The notes: generated from the sequence alone by a model not told the origin. DNA of 64,000 nt from Sphingobacteriaceae bacterium GW460-11-11-14-LB5 (GCA_002151545.1 CP021237.1:2852001-2916000); one strand, 5' to 3'; positions 26,659-35,208 are shown, counted from the first letter of the stretch. Translations and numbers: made by a program.

Positions 26659-27843
26659 CTACAGTTTCCTTCTTTTTAATTCTCTTTCAATCAAACCTAA
26701 TTCACGGCCTGTTTGTCCGGCAACAGATGTATTTTCTTGTGCCCTTCTGAACAAATAAGGCATTACCGCTTTAATCGGTCCATAAGGAACATATTTGGCT
26801 ACATTATAATTCGAATCGGCAAGGTTAAAGCTTAAGTTATCGCTCATCCCCAACAACTGGGCAAAATAAACATGCGGGTGATTGTGTGTAATATTCTTTT
26901 CCTCTAAAAGATATGTCAATAAACGGCTGCTATCTTCATTGTGCGTTCCGGCCACAATGGCAATTTCTTCAATATGATCTACACAATAACGCAAAGACTC
27001 ATTGTAGTCACGGTCTGAAGCTGCTTTATCTGGCTGAATTGGCGAAGGATAACCCATTTCTGCTGCGCGTTTACGTTCTTTTTCCATGTAGGCCCCACGA
27101 ACCATTTTCACACCGAGAATAAAACCATCTGCTTTAGCAATTAAATGATCAGCTTTCATATCGGCCAGCTTATCATGACGGTACATTTGATAGGTATTGT
27201 AAACAATAATGCGTTCACGGTTAAATTTACGCATCATATCCAGGGCCAATTCATCAATTGTATCCTGAATCCAGGTTTCTTCCGCATCGATCATAATGGG
27301 AACCCCTTTATCGAAAGCGGTCTGGCAAATCTTCTCGCAACGTTGTTTCACCTTTTCGTACTCAGCTTTTTCGCTGGCATTTAGCGTTTCTTTAGCGTCC
27401 AATTTCTGCAACAAGGCAAAACGACCAATTCCGGTGATTTTGAAAACGGTAATCGGGATTTTGACATCGCCATCAGCGCGCATAATGGTGCGGATAATTT
27501 CGGCACAGGTTTCATCAAAAACCTGCTCTTCTTCTTCTCCTTCTACCGAATAATCTAAAATGGTACCTACACCACCTTTATGTAATTGTTCAATGGCTTT
27601 ATCACATTCGGCAATGGTTTCGCCACCACAAAATTGCTGAAAGATAGTTGCTTTTATTGCGCCCTGAATGGGTAAACCGATATTTAAAAAGAAATTGGTA
27701 ATGGCAGGACCAACTTTGGTAAGAAAATTACTGCCAATCATTTTAAAAAGCCAGTAAGCTTTTTTTAGTTCGCCGTTTGTTTTTTGTCGGAAAGCGACTT
27801 CCGTATTATCGAAATTTGGTTGCTTGTTGGGGGATAAATCCAT
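26659..27843 (-). CDS. Proline dehydrogenase family protein
   Basis: The 394-residue product matches stand-alone PRODH: 'VPIMIDAEETWIQDTIDELA', 'VYNTYQMYRHDKLADM', 'GFILGVKMVRGAYMEKERKRA', 'AGTHNEDS', 'FAQLLGMSDNLSF' and near the end 'KYVPYGPIKAVMPYLFRRAQENTS'. It oxidises proline to pyrroline-5-carboxylate with FAD at the inner membrane. The separate P5C dehydrogenase is not in this window. It is a lone gene, divergent from the S4 protein. Confidence 0.92.
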   Translation of the reverse strand: MDLSPNKQPNFDNTEVAFRQKTNGELKKAYWLFKMIGSNFLTKVGPAITNFFLNIGLPIQGAIKATIFQQFCGGETIAECDKAIEQLHKGGVGTILDYSVEGEEEEQVFDETCAEIIRTIMRADGDVKIPITVFKITGIGRFALLQKLDAKETLNASEKAEYEKVKQRCEKICQTAFDKGVPIMIDAEETWIQDTIDELALDMMRKFNRERIIVYNTYQMYRHDKLADMKADHLIAKADGFILGVKMVRGAYMEKERKRAAEMGYPSPIQPDKAASDRDYNESLRYCVDHIEEIAIVAGTHNEDSSRLLTYLLEEKNITHNHPHVYFAQLLGMSDNLSFNLADSNYNVAKYVPYGPIKAVMPYLFRRAQENTSVAGQTGRELGLIERELKRRKL

Positions 27844-27937
27844 TTTTTATCTATAATTAAGTCAGATTGGTGCAAAATTATAAAAAGCATTGATTGTTAA
27901 AACTAAAAACCTCTAAATAATCGTATTTTTGCAGAAA

Positions 27938-28144
27938 ATGATACAATTCAAATTAGAAGGCGAATTTATTCCACTCATCCAGCTGTTAAAAGCAAGCGGA
28001 TTGGTTGGCAGTGGCGGCGATGCCCAAACCGTTGTTGAAGATGGTTTAGTAAAAACAAACGGCGAGGTCGAATTCCGCAAACGTTATAAGGTTAGGGTTG
28101 GCGATATTATTACTTTTGGCGAAAACAAAATAGAAGTTATTTAA
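27938..28144 (+). CDS. Small RNA-binding S4 domain protein
   Basis: The 68-residue product is almost only an S4 domain: 'FIPLIQLLKASGLVGSGGDAQTVVEDGLVKTNGEVEFRKRYKVRVGD', with the RNA-binding Arg/Lys residues near 'EFRKRYK'. I use ATG 27938; an earlier in-frame TTG at 27929 overlaps a -7-like TATTTTTG (27924-27931). The stop overlaps the aroB start (TAATGA), so the two are coupled. It belongs to the YaaA/RqcP-like group, some of which act on ribosomes or tRNA. Confidence 0.88.
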   Translation: MIQFKLEGEFIPLIQLLKASGLVGSGGDAQTVVEDGLVKTNGEVEFRKRYKVRVGDIITFGENKIEVI

Positions 28145-29202
28145 TGAAACCACTAACCAGCGCAGGTCACACCCTATATTTCGAAAGTAGTTTAGCCGCA
28201 CTAAAAACACTTTTAGAAAGCAACAAATACAGTAAAGTTTTTGTACTTGCTGATGAGCATACCAGCGAAATCTGCTTACCGCTTTTTCAGTCGCTTTTAG
28301 ATGATTTTTCTGAATTTGACCTGATCGAAACTTCGGCAGGTGAAGAAAACAAGAATATTGATTTTTGTATCGGCATCTGGAAAACGCTTTTAGATTTTGA
28401 GGCCGACCGCAAAAGTTTAATGATTAATTTAGGTGGCGGTGTAATTACCGATATGGGCGGATTTATTGCCTCTACCTACAAACGAGGTATCGATTTTATC
28501 AATGTACCTACTACCCTTTTATCGCAGGTTGATGCTTCGGTAGGTGGTAAAACAGGAATTGACATCGACAATGTAAAAAACATGGTGGGTACCTTTACCT
28601 TGCCACAAATGGTTTTTATCGAAACCGCATTCTTAAAAACATTGCCACAACGCGAGCTTTTATCGGGCTTTGCCGAAATGATTAAACATGGCTTGATTTA
28701 TGATAAGCCCTATTACGAAAAGTTAAAAGAAAGCAACTACTTAACCCCTTCTGCTGAAGACATTTATCGATCTGTAGAAATTAAAAACGAAGTGGTTACC
28801 ATCGATCCGCATGAGAAAAACCTGCGTAAGATTTTAAACTTCGGCCATACCATTGGGCATGCCGTTGAAGGTTATTCTTTGGCTAATGACGAAAATCCGC
28901 TAACGCATGGTGAAGCCATTGCTATCGGTTTTGTTTGTGAAGCTGCATTATCGATTAAAAACAGTACGTTAACACAAGCGGAACTGAAAGATATTAGTGA
29001 ATATATTTTATCCTTATATCCTAAATACCACATCAAAAAAGAAAGCTTTGATACGCTTTTAGAATTGATGCAGAGTGATAAAAAGAATGAAGATGGAAAC
29101 ATTCTCTTTTCGCTTTTAGAAACAACAGGCAAATGCACGTTTAACTGCCGTGTAAGCACTGCCGATATTTTGAGCAGTTTAGATTATTATAACAGTTTAT
29201 AA
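28144..29202 (+). CDS. aroB: 3-dehydroquinate synthase
   Basis: The 352-residue product carries the AroB blocks: 'INLGGGVITDMGGFIASTYKRG', 'VPTTLLSQVDASVGGKTGID', 'GFAEMIKHGLI', 'NFGHTIGHAVE' and 'LTHGEAIAIG', with the zinc-binding Glu and two His residues in place and an NAD site in the first block. It turns DAHP into 3-dehydroquinate, the second step of the shikimate pathway. Its start overlaps the S4 gene stop and the sterol desaturase gene follows after one base. The other aro genes are 3-7 kb downstream. Confidence 0.95.
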   Translation: MKPLTSAGHTLYFESSLAALKTLLESNKYSKVFVLADEHTSEICLPLFQSLLDDFSEFDLIETSAGEENKNIDFCIGIWKTLLDFEADRKSLMINLGGGVITDMGGFIASTYKRGIDFINVPTTLLSQVDASVGGKTGIDIDNVKNMVGTFTLPQMVFIETAFLKTLPQRELLSGFAEMIKHGLIYDKPYYEKLKESNYLTPSAEDIYRSVEIKNEVVTIDPHEKNLRKILNFGHTIGHAVEGYSLANDENPLTHGEAIAIGFVCEAALSIKNSTLTQAELKDISEYILSLYPKYHIKKESFDTLLELMQSDKKNEDGNILFSLLETTGKCTFNCRVSTADILSSLDYYNSL

Positions 29203-29203
29203 A

Positions 29204-30166
29204 ATGAAATTTACAGGAAGTGATATTTCTGTTGTTGGCCTGTTTGGTTTTGTAATCGTTTTAACCCTGGTTGAAATGTATTTCAGCTATGTGCACGACA
29301 GAAAATTATATACTAAACGCGATACCTGGACCAATATCTACCTGATGACGGCCGCTATTGTGATTAATTTAGCCACAAAAACAGGCACTTTTTTTCTATT
29401 GCAGTTCTGTTATCAATTCCGTTTGTTCCAAATTCCTAATATTTGGCTTTACTGGTTCGTTTTGATTTTAGCGCAAGACTTCCTGTATTGGTTTTTGCAT
29501 ACGGTTGGTCATTATGTACGCTTTTTCTGGGCCATGCATGTTACACACCACTCGTCTGAACATTTTAATTTAACCACTGGTTTCCGTTCAACTGTTTTCG
29601 AGCCATTGTACCGTGTTTTCTTTTATTTGCCACTGGCATTTATGGGTTTCACCGCGGTTGACATTCTTTTTGCTTACCTGGTGACCCAAATTTATGGTAA
29701 TCTGGTGCATACGCAGTACAACATTAAACTTCCGAAATGGTACGGATATATTTTCGTTACCCCATCACATCACCGGGTGCACCACGCCAGCAATGTACGT
29801 TACCTTGACAAAAACATGGGCATGGTTTTAATCCTTTGGGATAGATGGTTCGGCACTTTCCAGGAGGAGTTACCTGAAGATGTGGTGAAGTACGGCTTAA
29901 CAACCCAGCCTGAAGATACAGGTGCCGTTAACATTATTTTCCATGAGTTTGTTGCATTAAGTGCCGATGTTAAAAAAGCACCAACTTTTATAGATAAAGT
30001 GAAATACATTTTCAATCCGCCGGGTTGGAGCCATGATGGAAGCACCAAAATTGCTAAAATTATGCAGCGGGAATTACGTGAAGAGGAAGAGAAAAGGTAT
30101 GAAGCGTTACAACAGAATAAAGTAAAAGGGCTCAACGACCGCGGAGAGTTAAGTTCTACCGGATAA
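29204..30166 (+). CDS. Sterol desaturase / fatty acid hydroxylase family membrane protein
   Basis: The 320-residue product has several membrane segments in the first 200 residues and the eight-histidine iron motif: 'HTVGHYVRFFWAMHVTHHSSEHFN', then 'SHHRVHHASN' near 190. These enzymes use di-iron to hydroxylate or desaturate lipids; the substrate here is unknown. The C-terminal 60 residues are polar and rich in Glu. It begins one base after aroB, so it is co-transcribed with it although not obviously related. Confidence 0.9.
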   Translation: MKFTGSDISVVGLFGFVIVLTLVEMYFSYVHDRKLYTKRDTWTNIYLMTAAIVINLATKTGTFFLLQFCYQFRLFQIPNIWLYWFVLILAQDFLYWFLHTVGHYVRFFWAMHVTHHSSEHFNLTTGFRSTVFEPLYRVFFYLPLAFMGFTAVDILFAYLVTQIYGNLVHTQYNIKLPKWYGYIFVTPSHHRVHHASNVRYLDKNMGMVLILWDRWFGTFQEELPEDVVKYGLTTQPEDTGAVNIIFHEFVALSADVKKAPTFIDKVKYIFNPPGWSHDGSTKIAKIMQRELREEEEKRYEALQQNKVKGLNDRGELSSTG

Positions 30167-30178
30167 AAAATAATCTAA

Positions 30179-30206
30179 AGGTCTGTGGCTCCACAGGCCT
30201 TTTTTG
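30179..30206 (+). terminator. Intrinsic terminator of the aroB-desaturase run
   Basis: AGGTCTGTGG and CCACAGGCCT pair (one G-T) around CT and are followed by six T. The GGCCTGTG core resembles the hairpins of the repeat block at 11.4-12.3 kb. Confidence 0.85.
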
Positions 30207-30532
30207 TTAACATCTTTTCTATGTTTTTTTTGCCACGGATGCACGGAAAAACACGGATGACGTTTTAGCACGATAAGGTGCTGTGATTATGAGGGGTAAT
30301 TTATTTTAAACAAATAAATATAAATGACGTTTAAATATCAGCAAGTATATAATTCCCCTCTTTTAGAGGGGTGTCCGCAGGACGGGGTGTTCTATTTGCC
30401 CTAGCCAGACGGGCCTCTCTTTTTCTAATCACTTGCAGATGCTGAACGGCAAAGCATTCGATCTGTAATTAATAGATCTCACTTATGCATAACTTTAATT
30501 CGATATTTAGCATATTGCAGTAAATTATCGTC
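30207..30532. other. Intergenic region with repeat sequences
   Basis: About 330 bases. It includes TGCCACGGATGCACGGAAAA at about 30229 and CCCCTCTTTTAGAGGGGTGT (about 30356-30375), a short hairpin, both of a type often dispersed in Bacteroidota genomes. No gene is seen. Confidence 0.5.
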
Positions 30533-31150
30533 ATGAAAAAACTAATGCTCTCGCTCCTCTCCATTTTCTTCCTCACACTCAGTGTTAAATCGCAGCAAAT
30601 TAATAACATCAGGTATTTTGATATAGATAGTAAGGAAATCAGTAAATCAATCTTCGAAGAAAAACGGGCAAACCATGCTGTGCTGGATATTTCTGGTGAT
30701 TCATTAAACCATCGTAAATTAATTAAAAGAGAAGAGCAGGGAAAAATCGGCAACCGTAAAGAACTCATTGCCCTGCTCCAAAATGCTTCGCATAAAAAGA
30801 TCGACACTTTACAACAGATCGTCATCATCTATTATCCCGGACCGGATCCCTGCAATGCTAATGGCAATACCAGCTTCATCACATCAGCCTACAAGGAGAT
30901 TGAAAAAGGCGTTAGAGACATCGCAAATGCCAAAACACTTTATATTTATAAAGACATTGCAGGCCTTGAGAAATATAAAAATGCCATTCCATGGATAAAA
31001 GATCCGGAACAAATTGTAGAAAAGACATTTTTTAAACACCCCTATCCTTGTAGCAGCTTTACCGTTATTTCGAAAGACGGCAGCTATTTCAGTTATTTTG
31101 GAGAATTTTATAGCGGTTTTGTGCTGGAAATCTCAAAAAAAATGCGGTAA
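30533..31150 (+). CDS. Secreted protein of unknown function
   Basis: The 205-residue product has a signal peptide (KLMLSLLSIFFLTLSVKSQ) and a beta-alpha pattern including 'TLQQIVIIYYPGPDPCNAN' and, near the end, 'YPCSSFTVISKDGSYFSYFGEFYSG'. The two Cys may form a disulfide. A thioredoxin-like fold is possible from the 'IVIIYYPGPDPC' strand-turn, but the CxxC motif is missing and I would not call it. It is a lone gene before the attenuator region. Confidence 0.6.
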   Translation: MKKLMLSLLSIFFLTLSVKSQQINNIRYFDIDSKEISKSIFEEKRANHAVLDISGDSLNHRKLIKREEQGKIGNRKELIALLQNASHKKIDTLQQIVIIYYPGPDPCNANGNTSFITSAYKEIEKGVRDIANAKTLYIYKDIAGLEKYKNAIPWIKDPEQIVEKTFFKHPYPCSSFTVISKDGSYFSYFGEFYSGFVLEISKKMR

Positions 31151-31317
31151 ATAATCTCGGTCTTTACATGATTGATAAATTCGATACCTTAAGCACAAAG
31201 CATCTTTAACCATATAAAAATCCGTTTTTCAACCGTTTTAATCAACAAAAAGACCTATTAAGAAACCAGTTCATTTTAAACAAAATTAAATTTTATTAAA
31301 AATATTTTCAATTTCCT

Positions 31318-31348
31318 ATTGACAAATAAAATTTTGTTACTACATTTG
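31318..31348 (+). promoter_or_regulatory. Promoter of the prephenate dehydratase gene
   Basis: ATTG (31318-31321), 19 bases, then TACATTTG (31341-31348) is an exact fit to the Bacteroidota consensus. The expected start near 31355 gives a 5' leader of about 12 bases to the leader-peptide ATG. Confidence 0.85.
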
Positions 31349-31366
31349 GCTCAACAAAAAAAAGAG

Positions 31367-31429
31367 ATGCAAATTACAAACACATATTACTTTGGTTACT
31401 TTTACTATTTTAGTAAGAGCCGGGGCTAA
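31367..31429 (+). CDS. Phe/Tyr-rich leader peptide of an attenuator
   Basis: This 20-codon frame encodes TYYFGYFYYF at positions 6-15: eight Phe or Tyr codons in nine positions, broken only by one Gly. It starts about 12 bases after the predicted transcription start and ends at TAA 42 bases before a terminator stem. Such density of the pathway's end-product codons is the mark of a ribosome-mediated attenuator leader. Phe and Tyr are both made through the downstream genes. I know of no described example in this phylum with this gene, but I cannot search. Confidence 0.85.
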   Translation: MQITNTYYFGYFYYFSKSRG

Positions 31430-31498
31430 TATGCAAAAAGATATATAACAATATTAAAATGTATAAGAAAGTCCCGGCAAACAGCCGGGACTTTTTTG
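31419..31498 (+). promoter_or_regulatory. Transcription attenuator (antiterminator arm and terminator)
   Basis: The arm GCCGGGGC (31419-31426) overlaps the last leader codons. It can pair over 8 positions (one G-U) with GTCCCGGC (31471-31478), which is also the 5' arm of the terminator. A ribosome at the leader stop would cover the first arm, so the terminator forms; a ribosome stalled at the Tyr/Phe codons leaves it free to pair and let transcription pass. Confidence 0.8.
31471..31498 (+). terminator. Attenuator terminator
   Basis: GTCCCGGC and GCCGGGAC form a perfect 8-base-pair GC-rich stem around AAACA, followed by six T and TG. It lies 14 bases before the start codon of the prephenate dehydratase gene. 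Confidence 0.9.
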
Positions 31499-31511
31499 TT
31501 TTAACGCAAAA

Positions 31512-32345
31512 ATGGAAACGACAAAACGAGTAGCAATTCAGGGTATTAAAGCATCTTTCCACGAAGAAGCTGCATACAAATTCTTTGGTAAAGACATTGA
31601 AACTGTTGAGTGTAATTCTTTTAAAGAAACCTGCGACAAGCTAGAGAAAAACGATGCCGATTTCGTAGTAATGGCTATCGAAAACTCTATCGCTGGCAGT
31701 TTATTGCCAAACTATACACTGATCCGTGATTTTGGTTTTTCGGTTGTAGGCGAAGTTTACTTACCTATTCAGTTGCACTTAATGGCGCTACCAGGCGTAA
31801 AATTTGAGGATATTAAAGTAGTTACTTCTCATCCCATCGCCATCCGCCAGTGTATCGATTTCTTTTACGATTATCCACACATTAAAATTGTAGAAAGCAA
31901 CGATACCGCTGCCTGCGCTAAACGGATCCAGGAAGAGCAATTAACCGATACCATGGCCATTGCAAACAGTTTAGCTGCAGAACTTTACAGCCTGAACATT
32001 TTAGAACGCCGCGTAGAATCGAATAAAAAAAATTACACCCGTTTTTTAATCCTTAAAAAAGATAAAACAGACGAAGGAAAGAAAATAAACAAAGCATCAA
32101 TCTGTTTTCAAGTTGGACACAAAGCCGGCTCGCTGGCCACAGTGTTAAATATCTTTGCAGAACAGGATGTAAGCTTAACAAAAATACAATCTATGCCGGT
32201 TTTAGGTAAGAGAAATGAGTATTACTTTTACGTCGATTTAGAATGGCCAAGTACTGAAAAATACGATAAAGCCATTAGAAAAGCATTAAAATATACATCG
32301 AACTTCAACATTTTAGGAGAATATCAGAAGAACGATAAAGTATAA
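31512..32345 (+). CDS. pheA: Prephenate dehydratase
   Basis: The 277-residue product has a prephenate dehydratase domain (about 7-185) with the catalytic TRF at 176-178 and 'MAIENSIAGSLLPNYTLI' near 55-71, and a C-terminal ACT domain (about 195-272). It makes phenylpyruvate, the precursor of Phe. In the ACT domain the ESRP motif that binds Phe in E. coli-type enzymes reads TKIQSMP, so feedback binding may differ. No chorismate mutase is fused to it; that domain is on the next gene. Expression is very probably controlled by the attenuator just upstream. Confidence 0.93.
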   Translation: METTKRVAIQGIKASFHEEAAYKFFGKDIETVECNSFKETCDKLEKNDADFVVMAIENSIAGSLLPNYTLIRDFGFSVVGEVYLPIQLHLMALPGVKFEDIKVVTSHPIAIRQCIDFFYDYPHIKIVESNDTAACAKRIQEEQLTDTMAIANSLAAELYSLNILERRVESNKKNYTRFLILKKDKTDEGKKINKASICFQVGHKAGSLATVLNIFAEQDVSLTKIQSMPVLGKRNEYYFYVDLEWPSTEKYDKAIRKALKYTSNFNILGEYQKNDKV

Positions 32346-32456
32346 AAAGTCGGGAGTCCGAAGTCAGGAGTCCGCAGACAAAGTGAGCATTCAAACTTGT
32401 AATAATAAAATAATTAAAATATAACTCCGGACTTCCGACTAGGAACTCCGGACTTT
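32346..32456. repeat. Long imperfect inverted repeat between pheA and DAHP synthase genes
   Basis: A 32-base left arm beginning AAAGTCGGGAGTCCG at 32346 pairs with a right arm ending CTCCGGACTTT at 32456, with about 8 mismatches and a 46-base loop. The arms also contain tandem AGTCCG/AGTC repeats, a repeat type I have seen as common in this phylum. It lies inside the likely pheA transcript. Confidence 0.7.
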
Positions 32457-32472
32457 AAACAACCCCATCATC

Positions 32473-33612
32473 ATGAAACTTAATTTAAACATCCAATCCT
32501 TAAACACCTGGTTAAACGTAAACAACGAACCATTAATCATTTCTGGTCCTTGTAGCGCAGAAACTGAAGAACAATTATTAACTACAGCGCATTTATTGGC
32601 TGCTACCGGTAAAGTATCGGTATTGAGAGCTGGTATCTGGAAACCACGTACCCGTCCGGGAGAATTTGAAGGTATCGGAAGTATCGGTTTAGAGTGGTTA
32701 AAACGTGCTAAAGCAGAAACTGGTTTACCAACAGCTGTTGAGGTTGCGAATGCAAAACACGTTGAAGAGGCTTTGGCAGCGGGTGTTGATATCCTTTGGA
32801 TTGGTGCACGTTCTACTGTAAATCCTTTCACTGTTCAGGAGATTGCTGATGCTTTAAAAGGCCATGATGTTCCGGTATTGATCAAAAATCCGGTTAACCC
32901 TGATCTACAATTATGGATTGGTGCAATTGAGCGTATTAATGGTGCAGGAATTACTAAAATTGGTGCTATTCACCGTGGTTTCTCTTCATTCGAGAAAAGT
33001 TCTTTCCGTAACGAACCAATGTGGGAACTTGCTATCCAGTTAAAAACACTTTGCCCTGAATTACCAATCATCAATGATCCAAGTCACATTTGCGGTAACC
33101 GTGAGTTAATCCCTTACATTTCTCAAAAAGCATTAGATTTAGATATGCAAGGTTTAATGATCGAATCTCACGTAGATCCTTCAGTTGCCTGGACAGATGC
33201 TAAACAACAAGTTACTCCAGCAGCTTTAGCTGAATTGGTTGATCGTTTAACTGTTCGTGAACCAGAAGCACCAAACGAAGCTTTCGCTGATAAATTAGCT
33301 GATTTACGTAAATCAATTGATAAAATTGATGATGTATTATTGCAAAAACTAGGCGAACGTATGGCTATTGTAGAGAAAATTGGTGAATTTAAACGCGATA
33401 ACCAGGTAACTATTTTACAGGTTAACCGTTGGGATGCCATCATTAAAAAAGGTCATGCTTTTGCAAAAGCTTTAAAATTAGACTTAAACTTTACCGAGAA
33501 ATTCTTAGAATTGGTGCACGGTGAATCGATCCGTAAGCAAACTGAAATTATGAATGCCGGCAAAGCTGAACAAGGCATTGCTGCTGAGCAACATACTGAA
33601 GTTAAAGCATAA
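32473..33612 (+). CDS. Bifunctional DAHP synthase / chorismate mutase
   Basis: The 379-residue product joins a DAHP synthase of the KDO8P-like type (about 15-265: 'PLIISGPCSAETEEQL', 'AGIWKPRTRPGEFEG', 'WIGARSTVNPF', 'PIINDPSHICGNRELI') to a type II chorismate mutase (about 275-365: 'DKLADLRKSIDKIDDVLLQKLGERMAIVEKIGEFKR'). One protein thus catalyses the first shikimate-pathway step and the branch to prephenate. This order is typical of Bacteroidota. It follows pheA and may share its attenuated transcript. Confidence 0.95.
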   Translation: MKLNLNIQSLNTWLNVNNEPLIISGPCSAETEEQLLTTAHLLAATGKVSVLRAGIWKPRTRPGEFEGIGSIGLEWLKRAKAETGLPTAVEVANAKHVEEALAAGVDILWIGARSTVNPFTVQEIADALKGHDVPVLIKNPVNPDLQLWIGAIERINGAGITKIGAIHRGFSSFEKSSFRNEPMWELAIQLKTLCPELPIINDPSHICGNRELIPYISQKALDLDMQGLMIESHVDPSVAWTDAKQQVTPAALAELVDRLTVREPEAPNEAFADKLADLRKSIDKIDDVLLQKLGERMAIVEKIGEFKRDNQVTILQVNRWDAIIKKGHAFAKALKLDLNFTEKFLELVHGESIRKQTEIMNAGKAEQGIAAEQHTEVKA

Positions 33613-33703
33613 TAAAGCTGGAAGGTTTAGCAGTTTAGGGTAAAACCAAATGCTTAACCCAAACTTGAAAACTGAAAGACGAGAGCTTAAAGCCGAGTTT
33701 AAC

Positions 33704-33808
33704 AGTGGTGTCATGCTGAGCCTGTCGAAGGATTTATGATAATTTTCGGCAAACTCAATATGATATAAAAAACAAATATAATGTGGTGTCAGATGTTTCA
33801 TCTGACAC
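33704..33808. repeat. Dispersed repeat and hairpin before aroA
   Basis: TGTCATGCTGAGCCTGTCGAAGG (about 33709) is the same repeat family as at 24951. Downstream GTGTCAGATG and CATCTGACAC (33786-33808) form a perfect 10-base-pair stem around TTT, without a following T run. The hairpin could slow or partly stop transcription before aroA. Confidence 0.6.
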
Positions 33809-33836
33809 TTACATTTAAGAATAAAAACAGAATAAA

Positions 33837-35105
33837 ATGTCGAAAAACGCCTTAGTTTCTTTTAAAGGAACCAAGAATATTAATACGGAAATCCAATTAA
33901 CGGGCTCGAAAAGCGAATGCAACAGGGCTTTAATTATTAGCGCTTTAAGCAAGAAACTGGTTAAAGTTGAAAACCTTTCCAATGCTGCCGATACGGTAAC
34001 CTTAAATGGCATTCTGAATAATCTTGAAGAAGAGTTAGAAGTAGAAATCCAGGAATCAAAAACAGTTGATGTTGGCCCTGCCGGAACCGCTATGCGTTTC
34101 TTATCGGCTTATCTTTCAGCTAAAAATGGCAATTTCTTACTTACCGGTACCGAGCGGATGAAACAACGTCCTATTGGTATTTTGGCAGAAGCCTTAAAAA
34201 CAATCGGGGCTGATATTTCTTATGCAGAAGCCGAAGGTTTCCCCCCATTGAATATTGTTGGGCCCTTAAATCAAAAAACTGCTGAAGTTAAAATTAAAGG
34301 CGATATCAGCAGTCAATATATTTCGGCTTTGCTGATGATTGCCCCTATCCTACCTCAGGGTTTAACTTTAGAAATTGAAGGCGAGCTCACTTCTAAACCA
34401 TATGTAGATATGACTTTAGATATGTTGGCTGAAGTTGGCATTGCACATTCCTGGAATGGAAATTCAATCTCCATTAAACCACAGGCTTTTAAACCCGGCA
34501 CCTTGGTTGTAGAACCCGACTGGAGTGCAGCATCGTATTGGTACAGCATTGCAGCTTTAGCTGATGAAGCAGAAATTAGTTTACCTGCCTTAAAAGAAAA
34601 AAGTTTGCAGGGTGATAGCCAGATCAAAAATATCATGAAGATTTTTGGCATTGCAACCAGCAAAACCGATAATGGAATTGCGATTAGCAACTTAGGCCTT
34701 TCTTTAGATACAAAAGAAGTTTTAGACTTAAAAACCTGTCCTGATTTAGCACAAACTATTGTCGTTATTGCGGCAGCTTTGGGTAAAAACATGGCCTTTA
34801 CAGGTTTAGAAACCTTAAAAATTAAAGAAACAGACCGTATTGCAGCCCTTCAGAACGAATTGGCCAAAATAGGTGTGACATTAACGGAAGACAACCTGGT
34901 GTATACACTAAACACTGACAATCTTCATTTCCCGGATAAAATTACGATTGCAACCTACGAGGACCACCGTATGGCAATGGCTTTTGCACCGCTTGCACTA
35001 TTGATTAACGAAGTTGAAATTGAAGAAATGCAGGTCGTAGAAAAATCTTATCCGTATTATTGGGAAGATTTGAAAAAAGCGGGATTTGATGTTAGCATCA
35101 AGTAG
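33837..35105 (+). CDS. aroA: 3-phosphoshikimate 1-carboxyvinyltransferase (EPSP synthase)
   Basis: The 422-residue product has the EPSP synthase blocks 'QLTGSKSECNRALIISAL' (Lys-Ser-x-x-x-Arg shikimate-3-phosphate site), 'VGPAGTAMRFLSAYL' (PEP site; the usual Asn-Ala-Gly-Thr is Pro-Ala-Gly-Thr), 'DISSQYISALLMIAP', 'PDWSAASYW' and 'IKETDRI', then 'TYEDHRMAMAFA'. It attaches PEP to shikimate-3-phosphate. The Gly-Thr-Ala-Met-Arg with Phe in place of the usual Pro-Leu is typical of this phylum. It is followed by aroC after 103 bases. Confidence 0.95.
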   Translation: MSKNALVSFKGTKNINTEIQLTGSKSECNRALIISALSKKLVKVENLSNAADTVTLNGILNNLEEELEVEIQESKTVDVGPAGTAMRFLSAYLSAKNGNFLLTGTERMKQRPIGILAEALKTIGADISYAEAEGFPPLNIVGPLNQKTAEVKIKGDISSQYISALLMIAPILPQGLTLEIEGELTSKPYVDMTLDMLAEVGIAHSWNGNSISIKPQAFKPGTLVVEPDWSAASYWYSIAALADEAEISLPALKEKSLQGDSQIKNIMKIFGIATSKTDNGIAISNLGLSLDTKEVLDLKTCPDLAQTIVVIAAALGKNMAFTGLETLKIKETDRIAALQNELAKIGVTLTEDNLVYTLNTDNLHFPDKITIATYEDHRMAMAFAPLALLINEVEIEEMQVVEKSYPYYWEDLKKAGFDVSIK

Positions 35106-35208
35106 CGAGAAGAAAGTATAAAGAACTAAGTATCAAGAACCAACTATTAAGATTGGGTGTTAAAATCCATTCAATAATTTAATCAATCTATAATTCAATC
35201 ACTAAATA

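Noticed and set aside
27929..27937. Upstream TTG start of the S4 protein
   Set aside because: It overlaps a TAnnTTTG match; the ATG at 27938 fits the family N-terminus.
29800..30135. 111-codon minus-strand frame in the sterol desaturase gene
   Set aside because: It lies wholly inside a well-supported gene and reads as a Ser/Leu-rich shadow frame.
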